Part shown: one piece after another, positions 55,301 through 64,000 of the stretch | Layout: each line of letters begins with the position of its first letter | Numbering within the stretch: position 1 is the first letter of the stretch | DNA from: Bacteroidota bacterium | GTDB lineage: Bacteria > Bacteroidota > Bacteroidia > NS11-12g > UBA9320 | Assembly: GCA_002746305.1 (NCBI GenBank) | Contig: NVWV01000010.1 | Location: forward strand, 56,663-120,662 | Direction: 5' to 3' | Length of the DNA stretch: 64,000 bases | Translations under genes and position numbers: made by a program | Notes under the pieces: generated by a model | Told to the model about the DNA's origin: nothing | The model's database searches: none | Seen by the model: only the letters and a program-made list of their open reading frames with translations

Positions 55301-56598
55301 TAATTTTAAATACCAACGGGTATCCTACAAAAGACATTTTAGATGTTTTAAGTTATTCTTCTATAGATGACAACACGGCTAATTTAAATGTACAAGTTAA
55401 GAATGAGTTTGACGATATAGATACCATTAATATTTCCTTATACACTCCTTGTGATACCTTGTTTACATGTCAGACCATTTGTGAATTAGAAGAATATGCA
55501 AGAACAGTAAATCCCTTCTTAAATGGAATGAGAGGAAATTGGAGACCGTTCAAAAGCTGGAACTATGTAGAAGACAGAAGTTATGATGCAATAAAGGCTA
55601 ATCCACAAGAAGATGGAGCCTTTGCTTCGTATGGTGATTTTTGGACAAAAAGTGGCACTGACTATGTCCCCAATTATTCCTTAAATAAGTGGGTATGGAC
55701 CAACGAAATTACAGAATTTTCTCCCTTTGGGATGGAACTCGAAAATAAAGACCCATTGGGTCGATATTCCTCAGCGTTGTATGGTTATTCACAAACACTG
55801 CCAACAGCAGTAGCTTCCAATACAATGCATCGCCAATTGTTTTATGAAGGGTTTGAAGAATATGCCTATATGGGAACCATTTGGGATGAATATATCTGTC
55901 CTCAAACAGAAAGGTTTTACTCGGTTTCAGTTGATAGTTTGGGTAACTATTTCTACAATGACGGGAAGCTTTTGGATAAAGATATCAGCCATTCAGGAAA
56001 TGTGAGTTTATCCATTAAGGCAGGGGACTCGTTGGTGCAGGAAGTACCTTTGACTGTGCCTTTTAACGCTTATCCAGACCCTTTCCTAGCCGGTCAATAT
56101 ATTACAGATGCAGACGATCAAATCATTCCATTCAGACCAACTGAAGGTCAATACGTAATTAGCCTATGGGTTCATGAAGCCCCGAGTTTAAATGACACCT
56201 TATTTGATCAATCTTTAATGAGGCTTGAATTTGAAGATGGAACATCTCTGCTTTCTTCAACTGATTTTTATCCCAGTGGATTAATAATATCTGGATGGCA
56301 AAGAATATATGCCGAGTTTACCGTGCCTCCAACTGCAGTCAAGATGGCCATAAAATATGTCTCCATGGGAGAAGATAGCTGGTTTGACGATATGAGAATT
56401 TTTCCATACAACGGAAGCATGAAGAGTTATGCATACGATTCCAGAACCTTGAGATTGATGGCTGAAATGGACGAAAATAACTATGCTACCTTCTACGAGT
56501 ATGATCTGGAAGGCAATCTGGTCAGAATAAAGAAAGAAACAGAAAGAGGAATAAAAACGCTTCAGGAAAGCAGACAACATCAAACATCAAATAGATAA
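49336..56598 (+). CDS. Giant Tc/SpvB-shell-like exported protein (first half of an RHS pair)
   Basis: 2420 aa. A signal-like N-terminus (hydrophobic 13-32) is followed by PSQPEVQSFEPVGTSEMVDVFSGDFNYNIPL, then VSMDQESSWVGLGWNINPGTINR. This resembles the start of TcB/SpvB shell proteins (G.F.Y.IP..., GLGW......I.R) and of large Bacteroidota RHS proteins. A long beta-rich body follows, with regions such as GWRTPYQENKAKYAKGL, YDRWGTYSNPQ and a PA14/carbohydrate-binding-like domain near 1755-1920 (NYYIGIGADNKTRVRINGEEF). The end (YAYDSRTLRLMAEMDENNYATFYEYDLEGNLVRIKKE) is a Tyr-Asp (YD)-type repeat, where RHS repeats normally continue. The shell appears split: this gene carries the B-like part and the next giant the RHS part. 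There is no type IX sorting domain. A toxin-encasing role is inferred. Confidence 0.8.
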   Translation: MKIVINRSTKIKALTLLVVFISEMIYPVVSYALTGGPSQPEVQSFEPVGTSEMVDVFSGDFNYNIPLLDVNGYPVNIAYHAGVSMDQESSWVGLGWNINPGTINRGMRGLPDDMNGEGVTKETYMKTNWTLGLNAAFNGELFGKNVKKKKRKKENFGLDLSFNLGMKYNSYKGMGYSFGSGVNFSKELSDKMGLNTGLSMDYSDDGGLDISPNISISHKTDDEDPKRRTSLSNKFSIGSGFNSRSGLKGLTLSHSGDVNYTKETKKTKKSDKKARKVTGFGMPNSSITYSKAMPSYTPGISTPFANVSVDFSFRTGMELFGMEGAGTLRGSFNSQYIPKDKMVQTKKGYGYLYEQEISSSENLKNRDVLLDFNRENTMPLMKTTPYLPWANHSFDMYSVSAQGVGGTYRLHRNDLPVLHDDYRDSKTIGGRLGLDLSGSNAVKAGLNLGFNFSRSESGYWSNSLSKKTGFISKADKNASVTNPNYEPTYFREVNELVPQNINYMNLVGGENLITPVLAGYEIAGALKDGNNPNQYRHLSNTKKNNASGERTVRNNLFSYHTAAESDFCLDKKIKIYSKNSKVFTNGQLKHTTISRLDGERKESHISEVEVVAGDGSRHVFGIPAYNNSQVEKSFRVNESKGSTSGLVGYTPGIDNQLNKDQSDKNKNDIDRFYSSVTTPGYAHSYLLTGVLSPDYVDLSGNGISDDDLGSAVKINYTRTHTNYGWRTPYQENKAKYAKGLETDIYDAIGSYVYGKKELWHMHSIEGKTHVAFFIISKRKDGLGVKNENGLKDYSSKLYKLDRIELYSKRELKEYGDDAVAIKKVHFEYDYELCEGVENQVNTTLGKLTLKEIYFTYGNSFKGKLNSYKFHYDNTLGANYHILAYDRWGTYSNPQTNSALPTNAEFPYTKQDQATADQYAAIWNLNKIELPSGGVINVDYEADDYGYVQDRRAMRMFMLKDFGRWSKDHDYFIRSSQLYKDGLEDVLIDGIGKIHNDIIFFNLEEDVPDNQTGVDIIRNEYLKGMKEIQVTANLEINSGNYEYVKTYVTPEYVNDNGRLVMECGVADGGATGWVRVRKVHIGDSKKQGKKTGMINPIVKAGFDYTRLNLNYLIYPNSDRNRNEEGVNLQMLGSFLGFFNDLATMAVGPNRMLLTRKFCQDMNINKSWIRLNDPNKVKVGGGHRVKSIRLSDNWDAINSQDIDAINSEYGQVYDYTIAEQSETGLYDIISSGVATYEPFIGRDENPFVTPLFFDQKRPGVPDDRFTFEYPIGESFFPGASIGYSKVTVKSLEHIGQAKQHRTGYQVTEFYTYKDHPTIVQASDIDRKFTNDNWGAKLLSLGPDVKKASAAQGYLIVLNDMHGKPKSNWSYDENDVLLSGIEYEYQINDDGTLNSEVLGMKDGVISAMNFGVNVDFSMDSRFMKDEFFSANGDINLDVFAAGVIPIFVPTLWPDISTGITEVKTMSVLKVVRKTGLLMKTTAHKEGSKILTQNMLFDGKTGSVLLTSIQNEFGDNIYSFNYPAHWVYEQGMGQAFQNWGLEIKGLKMSGGELVSTNSLDLTKVLFPGDVCLLNRPGKFENKKVWVNYTTTNKIVLIDKRGYVMHDSKNLFRNDFTTLRVLRSGRKNMAGVSIGSVTSMENPLINTGGTYTLDFTEVLATSAVEYKDEWKTDLSLFPVYNCDTIATSKLITHLAKIDTLINQGYFLDTTLNTIYNLDTCNLACASGFTYNPNTGYCEKFDTASATYSGQSYQANKAVVINVYGSYGSRFYNTTPNDQYPLNQSTAGTYLDASSNTVSQEFRITNNEAWDPSDYKEGRLNLNGIWPTTSWSGDPVNTWIGFSECFEVDEKKNYYIGIGADNKTRVRINGEEFVNMDANIFADQNFKYWNVFPVELEQGFNIIEMEGLNVGGIASFGAEVYDATKAQVQSFTTQSELEDALIFSTKYLDGTYFHTSSNSNYGYQCPAGYSLNLCSDSIMCSKIQREYVGFCECPIILNTNGYPTKDILDVLSYSSIDDNTANLNVQVKNEFDDIDTINISLYTPCDTLFTCQTICELEEYARTVNPFLNGMRGNWRPFKSWNYVEDRSYDAIKANPQEDGAFASYGDFWTKSGTDYVPNYSLNKWVWTNEITEFSPFGMELENKDPLGRYSSALYGYSQTLPTAVASNTMHRQLFYEGFEEYAYMGTIWDEYICPQTERFYSVSVDSLGNYFYNDGKLLDKDISHSGNVSLSIKAGDSLVQEVPLTVPFNAYPDPFLAGQYITDADDQIIPFRPTEGQYVISLWVHEAPSLNDTLFDQSLMRLEFEDGTSLLSSTDFYPSGLIISGWQRIYAEFTVPPTAVKMAIKYVSMGEDSWFDDMRIFPYNGSMKSYAYDSRTLRLMAEMDENNYATFYEYDLEGNLVRIKKETERGIKTLQESRQHQTSNR

Positions 56599-56599
56599 T

Positions 56600-57262
56600 A
56601 TGAGATACAAATTCTATATGGTCAGCCTGCTGGTTCTATTTGGTATAAGTTCTGTATATGCACAGAATTTCTCAAAAGACATTGCCGCACTAAATCATGC
56701 CTATTACGATTTAAACAAATCGATTACTATCTCTAGCACAATTACAGCAGAGACAGGAGAAAAAAGAATGGCTAAAACGAAGGTTGTAATGAAAAACATT
56801 GATGACTATTATATGGAGAATGATCAAAGCGAAATTTTGATACAGGAGGGGATAAAAATTGCAGTTAGTCATGTTCAAAAAGTTATTATAATAGACTCCA
56901 ATTACACAGATAAAAAGAGTGACTTACCTATGCTATTCTATGATTCATTGGTTAAATTTTATAGCACTATTGAACATACCAAACTTTCCAATGGACTGGA
57001 AAAATATCATTTAATACCTAAGATAGGAAGCTCAGAGTATATAGAAATATACTTTAACAGGAACTCCATGTTATTTCAAAAAGTGATTGTAAAATCTTAT
57101 GATCAAAATAATAAGGGATATTTCACGATAAGCAACCAATATAGCTATGCCCCCATTTTAACTGGGGATATTCCTACTATAACCAGCTATTACAATATTG
57201 ATTCTCACCATCTATCCTCCAAATGGAGGAACTATGAACTAGTTAACTACCTCAAAAACTAA
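56600..57262 (+). CDS. Periplasmic protein between the two giant genes, weakly LolA-like
   Basis: 220 aa. The signal peptide (about 1-22) ends VYAQ. The rest reads as an antiparallel beta sheet with helices: ISSTITAETGEKRMAKTKVVMKN, YYMENDQSEILIQEGIKIAVSHVQKVIII, then LEKYHLIPKIGSSEYIEIYFNRNSMLFQKVIVKS. The order and the IAVSHVQKVIII-like strand recall the LolA/LolB half-barrel fold of lipoprotein carriers, but I am not sure. It starts directly after the stop of the first giant and stops 4 bp before the second, so the three are co-translated. It could be a chaperone or transport factor dedicated to the pair. Confidence 0.6.
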   Translation: MRYKFYMVSLLVLFGISSVYAQNFSKDIAALNHAYYDLNKSITISSTITAETGEKRMAKTKVVMKNIDDYYMENDQSEILIQEGIKIAVSHVQKVIIIDSNYTDKKSDLPMLFYDSLVKFYSTIEHTKLSNGLEKYHLIPKIGSSEYIEIYFNRNSMLFQKVIVKSYDQNNKGYFTISNQYSYAPILTGDIPTITSYYNIDSHHLSSKWRNYELVNYLKN

Positions 57263-57266
57263 ATCT

Positions 57267-60200
57267 ATGAAAAAAGTGAACAGTAACAACAAACTCTACC
57301 AATGTATCGTATTAGTAATCACGTTATTTGGGTCCCAAATTTTATATGCTGGAGAGGAACCCGAAATCAAGGGGTACTTAGAAAAAGATCAGATAAGTCA
57401 AGATTCATCTCTGGTAATTTTTGATAATCAAAGCTTTGACTCACTTGGAGTTTTAAGTGGTTCGTACAACAGCATAGGGTACGTCGAATATAAGGTTCAA
57501 AATAGAGTCTATCTGGAGCTAAATGAATATTTAGACTCTTGTTTTATAGACACGTTTACAGCACGGGTAACATTGGAGTTAACATACAAGGATGTAAATG
57601 GAACTCAGTACATGGACACCATAGAGCTAGAGGTTAATTATGATACATCCTTATTAAATAAGAATAAAGAGATTGCCAGTTATCTATTTAGTGGTGGACT
57701 TTGGAGCAAGCTTAGGATTTTAAGTGTTTCCAATTCACAATACCGAAATTATTTAAAGGTTGGTCAAACGCTGTTAATTGAGCGATATCGTGATTTGGCC
57801 TCAACAAACATTGTTTTTAATACTATCCAATTTATAGACAGTACTTCTGAAGCAAAATTTACATGGAATACGATTGAAGGAGCAGAGAAATATGAATTTG
57901 AGTGGACCTGGGTAGACGCTATAGATTACAACGGAAATCTAAAAGCTGCAGGTAATGTAAATGATATTAGTTTTAGGCATAATAATTCAAGTGTTACCAT
58001 TAGTGATGTTACTTATTCCATATCTTCAGGATATGAAAGAGGATATTTAGTTGCTCGTGTAAGAGCCATTGGAAATGTTAAATACAAACCCGAACAAGTT
58101 ATAAACGGTGTTTGGTCAAACGATGCTTATTCTGAAAATTTGGTTGATTATGTATTAAACAAAGATTATGCACCTGCAAAGGAAACGGGAAACTCTGCCG
58201 TTGAGTTTGTGGCACTAAATGACAGTATGAACTGGCAATACGTTGCCACTTACGCAGAAGAAGGAAAGAGAAAAGAAGTGGTTTCTTATTATGATGGAAG
58301 TCTGAGAAATCGCCAGTCAGTAACCCGAATTAGTTCCGGAATGCACGCTATTGTAGGCGAAACAGTATACGATTACGAAGGTCGTCCTGCTGTTAATATA
58401 CTACCCGTTCCGGCCTATGATAATCAATTGAGTTTCCATCCTGCGTTTAACCGAAGTGATGTAACAGCTAAAACATATAACAAATCTGATTTTGACAATG
58501 AAGGAGCTAATGTGTGTCAATCCTATGTTACAGCTTTGAAAAACAATATAGGAGCATCCAATTATTACTCAGACCAGAATCCAAAAGCCTTAGTCCGTTT
58601 GGAAGGGCATATCCCTGATGCAGATGGATATCCTATGACCATGACAGAATATATGCCTGACGGTACTGGACGAATAAAAAGACAAGGGGGAGTTGGACCA
58701 ACTCATCAATTGGAAACCGGGAGAGAAACCAAATATTTTTATGCAACACCAAGTGCACAAGAATTATATCGCTTATTTGGAAATGCCGTAGGTGACAGTG
58801 TTCATTACCAGAAAGTAATGGCAGTAGACCCCAATGGTCAGGCAAGTGTATCGTATAAGAATTTGTCAGGCAGTGTAATTGCCACGGCACTGGGTGGAAA
58901 TAGTCCTGACTCATTAGCCAGTTTAACCTCATCCGTAAATGCTGAGACTATAATGTATGCATCATTTCCTTCCAATTACTCCGTAGAACAAAATGAAATA
59001 TGGTCATCAAAAGAGATTGTTGTTTCTGGAGATAGCTCAAAATATGATATAGCTTACGAGATCGAGATTCCAAGAGTGAGTTTTGATTCTTTTCCAGATA
59101 TGTGTTTTGACTGTGTCTATGACTTAGTCATCAATTTAAAAGACAATTGTGGGAATGAGCTATTGGATGGTGACACTATTTTAGCTGGCAATCAAGGAAT
59201 AATAAGGACCGTAGGGAAGCTAGGAGTCGATTTTGACACTATTTGTGAAGTAGATACGCTTAAGTACAGTTTTTATCTGGATAGCACCTTGCTTAACGAT
59301 ACCTTTTTATCCGTCTATCTAAACGTAGGAAAATATACCTTAAGTAAAAGATTGGTAATCAGTAAGAGTGCTTATGAATTTTATTACGATCGCTTTATAA
59401 CTTCATCCAATGTCAAATCATTGGATGACTTTACACAGGAACTATTGATCGAAGCAGATACGCTGTCTTGTAATATAGATTGTGATGCATGCTTAACGGC
59501 CTTAGGGGCATATAGCAGTTATGAAAGTAGCAGATTTAGTGATTTACTTTCTTTGGGTTTTGATTCTACTACCATAATCACCATGGCGAATGACGAGTTC
59601 GAAGCGTTAAAATCAGATTGCATATTGAAATGTGAGGATACCATTTCAACCTGCTCAACCTATTATTATACTTTTCTATTCGATCTGATTCCAGAAGGAC
59701 AATATGCTCCTGTGATTAGAGATGAGCAAGGAATAATAACAGCTTATGAAGGGTATTTGGATACCGATAGAGATAATGGTCTTACTTTCAATTATAAGGA
59801 ATATGATAGTTCTGGTACATGGATTAATATTACCTATTTAGATGAAGAGGGGAATCCAATATATGTAGAAATAGATGGAGTATCAAAAACACCAAATCAA
59901 TTAACTCCAGACGAATTCATCAGATATTTTGAGACATCATGGGCAGCAAACTTCATAGCCTATCATTTGGAGTATTGTAAATTCACCAGTTGTATCTCGG
60001 TTGCTACAAGTATATCGTATAATGAAGAGATGCAAAAGATCACCAGTCTGGTGGATGCATATGCCCAAGGATATCTAGATCCTTTGGGACAAAATGGAAG
60101 TATCCCTACCCTAGTAGATCCATATTTCGATTCACTTCCAGCAGCCAAGACAAGCTTTATTAGTGGATACATCAACTCCTATTCTGCGGTTAAATTCGAT

Positions 60201-63200
60201 GGATTCACAACTAGCTGTTCCAACGTTTCCATATTAGATTATGCATTATTAACGTATTACTCTGATTGGGATTTTACTGATTGTGCAGATATGAATGCAT
60301 GGTTAGCAGCGTTTGATATCACAGATACTGCCAATTTGTGTGATGATAGAGCAGATGCAGTATGGGCTATGTATAAGTCATTGTATTATTCTCAAAAGCA
60401 AAAGTATTTTGAAGATAATGGAGTGTTTTGTACACCAACTGTTCCCGCTCCATTTACCAAACGGTATACTGACATTGCGGATATTGATGATGATACGGGT
60501 ATTGATGATACAGAAGATGATATTGATGCACAAAGAGCCTATGGTAATAACGGGGTTTTAAGCAGCTGTGATGATGTTTGCGAGGGTCAGGCCATTTATT
60601 GGCTAGAAAAATTAGGTGGATGTAATTTAGATACCCTATTAAGAGATCAATTAATTGACACCTTTAAAGTAATTTGTAAAAACGGTTGTGATAATGAGCA
60701 TCCATGGGGAGCTTTTGATTATCCTCAAACAAAAGCAAAAAGATTTGGTACAGATTATTATTCTTTCGAAGAAGCGTTTAATGACATGGTTCCGTTACCT
60801 AACAGGGCACTTAATACATGCAATGTTTGGGCTATATCAGCACCTATGAGCTATAACCGTGGCATATATGGTGCCAGTGCCATGAACGATTCGTGTTTTG
60901 AAGTCAATATGGCTTCCGATACTTGCTATGCCAATGCCTCAGAAGCGTTTAAAGAATATTCCAAGGCCAAAGCCATGTCTTTGGATGAGAATTGTACCGA
61001 ATGTATTTCGTGTCAGGATTTTGAAAAGGCTTACAATGCATTGTCCTCCGTTTATGACGGAACATTTCCTAATAATTTAGTTGACAATCAAGAAATTGTA
61101 ACCAATTACATGAACAGTTACTTTGGATTTAATCTTACCTATTGGGAATATGCAGATTTCTATAATGCGTGCAACGACTGTGATTCAACGGTAGACGATA
61201 GTGCTGCTATTGCAATCTATATTATTGATCACTTTGATGAATTCGCAGACATGTCAATATTCAAAAGAAGATACCTGTATTCAGAATATGATTGGTGTAA
61301 TTATGATATCGTCACCTATTACGACAATGATGCAGATAGTATAACCGCTGAAAATGACTACAATAGTTGGATAGTCGGTCCAACTGCTGACGTAGTTTTG
61401 GCAGGCATTACGCCATCTAACACCTTAAGCTTGGAATGGTCACGTGACACTAGTGTTTACGGCTTAGACATGCCTGTTGATTCTTCACAATGCCAACCCA
61501 ATTATTATGCTAGAAATACCTTTTTTAGCTTTGATATCACTACGTATGTAGATTCTTTCTCTCAGAATTACTATGATACCACTTATTGGTATTGCAACAA
61601 TGTATTTACAACAGCAAACAGTCATTGTAAAAGCAATTATACGCAAGGGTTCTATCGCAAAAAAAATGGAGTGTATACTTTTATTCCTTATTCTGATCGT
61701 GAAGAGTATCATGAGGCAGAACTATTTGCAGGAGATACACTTTATATTTATGATTCGCTATCGTCAAGTTATAAGCCAATTGCAGACGAGCAACTGCTGA
61801 TTAGTCTTGGTCTTGTTCATAGTGGAGGTCAAATGTATGTACACGATCAACATTTAGGGAATTATTCTCGGTATCGATTTGGAGGAAATAGGATGGATGT
61901 AGTTAACCATGATACCGATTACAATATCGTCCTTAACCAATGTAAACAATATATTGTCAGTTTTGATAGTGGAGTATACATCAAAGATATTTTACAGAAA
62001 CTGAGCTATACTCAGCTAAGTACAACCAAGTTTACCATAAGTGCACAGGTCCTTTTATTTAATAATCAGATTGATACTATTGATTTAAAAATAGAATGGG
62101 TCTCAGGAGAATGTGCAGATTCTGTAATGTGTGCATCTTACAATGAATCTACCTTATGCAATCGTAAATACGGCACTATAACCTACAGTGTACCCGACCC
62201 ATGTATAACATGGAAGAAAATGTGGGCACAGACTAAGGCTAAAATCGTTTATGACGATTATATTGATTCGCTAAGCACAGCTTTCAAAGATGAATACTAT
62301 GAAGTATGCATGCTGGCTCAAGATAAGTTTGATGTGAACTATGAGTTGAAAGAATATCATTATACGCTTTATTATTATGACCAAGCAGGTAATCTTATTC
62401 AAACGGTACCACCAGCAGGTGTAGATGTTATTAGCAGCCAAACAGATTTGGCACAAATAGCCGCAGCAAGAAGTGGGAATGCTACTCCTTTGTATCCCAA
62501 TCATACCCTTACCACAAGATATAACTACAACAGTTTAAATGAGGTTAGGTGGCAGAGTACCCCGGACGGTGGAGAATCAGAATTTTGGTATGACCGATTG
62601 GGTAGAATGGCAGTTAGTCAAAATTCTGAACAAAAAGTGCAGGCACTTGAAGAATATAGTTACATCATGTATGATTCTTTAGGGCGAACCAATGAAGTAG
62701 GGCAAATTCAATCCGCAGCTTCTATGACTACGACCATATCTTCAGACACCAGTCAATTGTATCCATGGATTAGAAATAATACCAAAGAGCAAATAACCAA
62801 AACATGGTATGATTTGTCACCTTTTCCATTAAACGATTTTGAACAGAACAATTTAAGAGGTAGGGTAGTGAGTATGGCCTACTACGAGAATGACGGTAGT
62901 ACCTATAATCATGCAGTTCATTATGACTATGACATCCATGGGAATGTAAAACGGGTTGATAGAGAAATTACAGCTTTATTTAATATAAATGAAGAGCACA
63001 AAATAATTGAATACGACTATGATTTGGTAAGTGGTAATGTAAATTATGTATACTATCAAAAAGGGAATGATGATCAATTTAGTCATAAGTATATTTATGA
63101 CGCAGATAACCGTTTGATTGAAGCATACACGAGTCAGGACAATATTTATTGGGACAGAGACGCTAAATATGAATATTATTTACACGGACCACTGAGCAGG

Positions 63201-64000
63201 GTAACTTTAGGAGAATTGAATGTTCAGGGTTTAGACTATGCTTATACCTTACATGGCTGGTTAAAAGGGGTGAACAGCAATAGCCTGGACGAAGAGCGTG
63301 ATTTGGGCCAGGATGGTTATAGCCTTGGAGCTAATGCACTGGTAGCAAGAGATGTCTTTGGATTTAGTCTACACTACTTTGAAGGTGATTATACCCCTAT
63401 AAATAGTTGGAATACAACCAATAAAAGCAACTATTTTCTAATGGAGGAAACCACTTCCAATGGTTTTGCCCAACAAGTAGGTGATTTATATAACGGAAAC
63501 ATTAGTCGTATGGTAACAGCACTTACAAAGGTGTCTAATACCGTTGTGGGAAGAGCCTATAAATACGACCAGTTAAACAGAATTAGTGAAGCATTTACGT
63601 ATTCCAATTACAGTTTAAGTGGGAATAAATGGTTGACAGGACCAGCTTCCAGTGATTATCAAAGTTCTTACACCTATGACGCAAACGGCAATATTCTTAC
63701 CTTAAATAGAAATGCAGGTGCTGGAACATCAATGGATGAACTAACTTATAACTACATTCAAAATACCAATCAGTTAGAGTTTGTAAATGACAATATTGGA
63801 TATGCGTTATTTAGCAACGATATAGATAATCAACAACCCAATAATTACCGGTATGATAATATTGGGAATTTAATCGGAGATGTAAGCGAAGAAATTGAGG
63901 AAATAAAATGGACCGTTTATGGTAAAATAAAGAGTATTATCAGAATGGGAGGAAGCGGGAAACCTAACCTGAATTTCGAATACAGTCCTGATGGTCATCG
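57267..64000 (+). CDS. Giant RHS-repeat protein (3' end outside window)
   Basis: At least 2244 codons from ATG 57267; the frame is open to the right edge. A signal peptide (about 1-28, ending LYAG) is followed by a beta-rich region. A DUF6443-like block comes next (TETKYFYATP-type motif at about 470-500, then VMAVDPNGQASVSYKNLSG), then a very long Cys-rich central part. The RHS/YD repeats start around base 62550 (WYDRLGRMAVSQ, YIMYDSLGRTNEVGQ, HYDYDIHGNVKRV, YIYDADNRLIEAY, YKYDQLNRISEAF, YTYDANGNILTLN, YRYDNIGNLIG). RHS repeats build a hollow shell around a C-terminal domain that varies and is often toxic. The RHS core end and that variable C-terminus lie beyond the window, so activity cannot be called. 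Confidence 0.88.
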   Translation, partial: MKKVNSNNKLYQCIVLVITLFGSQILYAGEEPEIKGYLEKDQISQDSSLVIFDNQSFDSLGVLSGSYNSIGYVEYKVQNRVYLELNEYLDSCFIDTFTARVTLELTYKDVNGTQYMDTIELEVNYDTSLLNKNKEIASYLFSGGLWSKLRILSVSNSQYRNYLKVGQTLLIERYRDLASTNIVFNTIQFIDSTSEAKFTWNTIEGAEKYEFEWTWVDAIDYNGNLKAAGNVNDISFRHNNSSVTISDVTYSISSGYERGYLVARVRAIGNVKYKPEQVINGVWSNDAYSENLVDYVLNKDYAPAKETGNSAVEFVALNDSMNWQYVATYAEEGKRKEVVSYYDGSLRNRQSVTRISSGMHAIVGETVYDYEGRPAVNILPVPAYDNQLSFHPAFNRSDVTAKTYNKSDFDNEGANVCQSYVTALKNNIGASNYYSDQNPKALVRLEGHIPDADGYPMTMTEYMPDGTGRIKRQGGVGPTHQLETGRETKYFYATPSAQELYRLFGNAVGDSVHYQKVMAVDPNGQASVSYKNLSGSVIATALGGNSPDSLASLTSSVNAETIMYASFPSNYSVEQNEIWSSKEIVVSGDSSKYDIAYEIEIPRVSFDSFPDMCFDCVYDLVINLKDNCGNELLDGDTILAGNQGIIRTVGKLGVDFDTICEVDTLKYSFYLDSTLLNDTFLSVYLNVGKYTLSKRLVISKSAYEFYYDRFITSSNVKSLDDFTQELLIEADTLSCNIDCDACLTALGAYSSYESSRFSDLLSLGFDSTTIITMANDEFEALKSDCILKCEDTISTCSTYYYTFLFDLIPEGQYAPVIRDEQGIITAYEGYLDTDRDNGLTFNYKEYDSSGTWINITYLDEEGNPIYVEIDGVSKTPNQLTPDEFIRYFETSWAANFIAYHLEYCKFTSCISVATSISYNEEMQKITSLVDAYAQGYLDPLGQNGSIPTLVDPYFDSLPAAKTSFISGYINSYSAVKFDGFTTSCSNVSILDYALLTYYSDWDFTDCADMNAWLAAFDITDTANLCDDRADAVWAMYKSLYYSQKQKYFEDNGVFCTPTVPAPFTKRYTDIADIDDDTGIDDTEDDIDAQRAYGNNGVLSSCDDVCEGQAIYWLEKLGGCNLDTLLRDQLIDTFKVICKNGCDNEHPWGAFDYPQTKAKRFGTDYYSFEEAFNDMVPLPNRALNTCNVWAISAPMSYNRGIYGASAMNDSCFEVNMASDTCYANASEAFKEYSKAKAMSLDENCTECISCQDFEKAYNALSSVYDGTFPNNLVDNQEIVTNYMNSYFGFNLTYWEYADFYNACNDCDSTVDDSAAIAIYIIDHFDEFADMSIFKRRYLYSEYDWCNYDIVTYYDNDADSITAENDYNSWIVGPTADVVLAGITPSNTLSLEWSRDTSVYGLDMPVDSSQCQPNYYARNTFFSFDITTYVDSFSQNYYDTTYWYCNNVFTTANSHCKSNYTQGFYRKKNGVYTFIPYSDREEYHEAELFAGDTLYIYDSLSSSYKPIADEQLLISLGLVHSGGQMYVHDQHLGNYSRYRFGGNRMDVVNHDTDYNIVLNQCKQYIVSFDSGVYIKDILQKLSYTQLSTTKFTISAQVLLFNNQIDTIDLKIEWVSGECADSVMCASYNESTLCNRKYGTITYSVPDPCITWKKMWAQTKAKIVYDDYIDSLSTAFKDEYYEVCMLAQDKFDVNYELKEYHYTLYYYDQAGNLIQTVPPAGVDVISSQTDLAQIAAARSGNATPLYPNHTLTTRYNYNSLNEVRWQSTPDGGESEFWYDRLGRMAVSQNSEQKVQALEEYSYIMYDSLGRTNEVGQIQSAASMTTTISSDTSQLYPWIRNNTKEQITKTWYDLSPFPLNDFEQNNLRGRVVSMAYYENDGSTYNHAVHYDYDIHGNVKRVDREITALFNINEEHKIIEYDYDLVSGNVNYVYYQKGNDDQFSHKYIYDADNRLIEAYTSQDNIYWDRDAKYEYYLHGPLSRVTLGELNVQGLDYAYTLHGWLKGVNSNSLDEERDLGQDGYSLGANALVARDVFGFSLHYFEGDYTPINSWNTTNKSNYFLMEETTSNGFAQQVGDLYNGNISRMVTALTKVSNTVVGRAYKYDQLNRISEAFTYSNYSLSGNKWLTGPASSDYQSSYTYDANGNILTLNRNAGAGTSMDELTYNYIQNTNQLEFVNDNIGYALFSNDIDNQQPNNYRYDNIGNLIGDVSEEIEEIKWTVYGKIKSIIRMGGSGKPNLNFEYSPDGH

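Noticed and set aside
1..64000. CRISPR arrays, tRNA/rRNA genes, intact insertion sequences or prophage
   Set aside because: No regularly spaced repeats, cloverleaf-like genes, transposase motifs or phage structural genes were found on either strand.

Overview
The window comes from an AT-rich genome of the phylum Bacteroidota. The evidence is several proteins with type IX secretion (T9SS) C-terminal sorting domains (type A and type B), a LytTR regulator paired with a beta-propeller/Y_Y_Y sensor kinase, HYC_CC_PP proteins, giant RHS-type proteins, and promoters of the Bacteroidota form TTTG / about 20 nt / TAnnTTTG. I cannot fix genus or order. There are no rRNA or tRNA genes, CRISPR arrays or intact insertion sequences.

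Layout. (1) 1-4268 (+): a T9SS-exported PKD protein, cut by the left edge, followed by an exported TPR-CHAT (caspase-like) protein with a C-terminal membrane anchor. (2) 4269-5332: a gene graveyard holding two minus-strand remnants of T9SS sorting domains. (3) 5333-8479 (+): a large T9SS cargo protein with a duplicated N-terminal module. (4) 8480-9400: a long non-coding stretch with three 14-bp direct repeats at an exact 21-bp period. It lies upstream of a LytTR response regulator and its histidine kinase (9401-13068). (5) 13294-23316 (-): a tightly packed six-gene operon. In transcription order it holds polyphosphate kinase ppk1, an outer-membrane barrel, a 1272-aa fusion (metallophosphoesterase, kinase-like domain, BamA-type barrel), a membrane class III nucleotide cyclase, an SdiA-regulated-like lipoprotein, and an HD phosphohydrolase fused to a Pycsar-effector (PycTM) membrane domain. 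This is the most unusual part of the window. (6) 23735-26179 (+), divergent from ppk1: a barrel protein, a CotH-family kinase lipoprotein and a DUF2490-like barrel. (7) 26280-40458 (-): an eleven-gene copper/silver resistance operon. It holds CusA/B/C-type RND efflux, a CopA ATPase, HMA and heavy-metal-binding proteins, two HYC_CC_PP proteins, a propeller lipoprotein, and two T9SS-exported proteins. (8) 40964-44659 (-): a giant PKD protein with a type B sorting domain. (9) 45019-47400 (-): a coiled-coil plus barrel protein. It is divergent from (10), 47619-64000 (+), an operon of two very large RHS/Tc-toxin-shell-like proteins with three small exported partners. The second giant runs off the right edge.

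How the genes may work together. The ppk1 operon couples polyphosphate synthesis to a cyclic-nucleotide module (cyclase plus HD-PycTM), with surface proteins carrying phosphatase and kinase-like domains. The divergent CotH kinase operon may belong to the same function. The copper operon is a complete export route: inner-membrane ATPase, then RND pump, adaptor and outer-membrane channel, with periplasmic and surface-exported accessory proteins. The last operon resembles a Tc/RHS encapsulating shell split over two genes. Functions are read from motifs and family knowledge; no search could be run.
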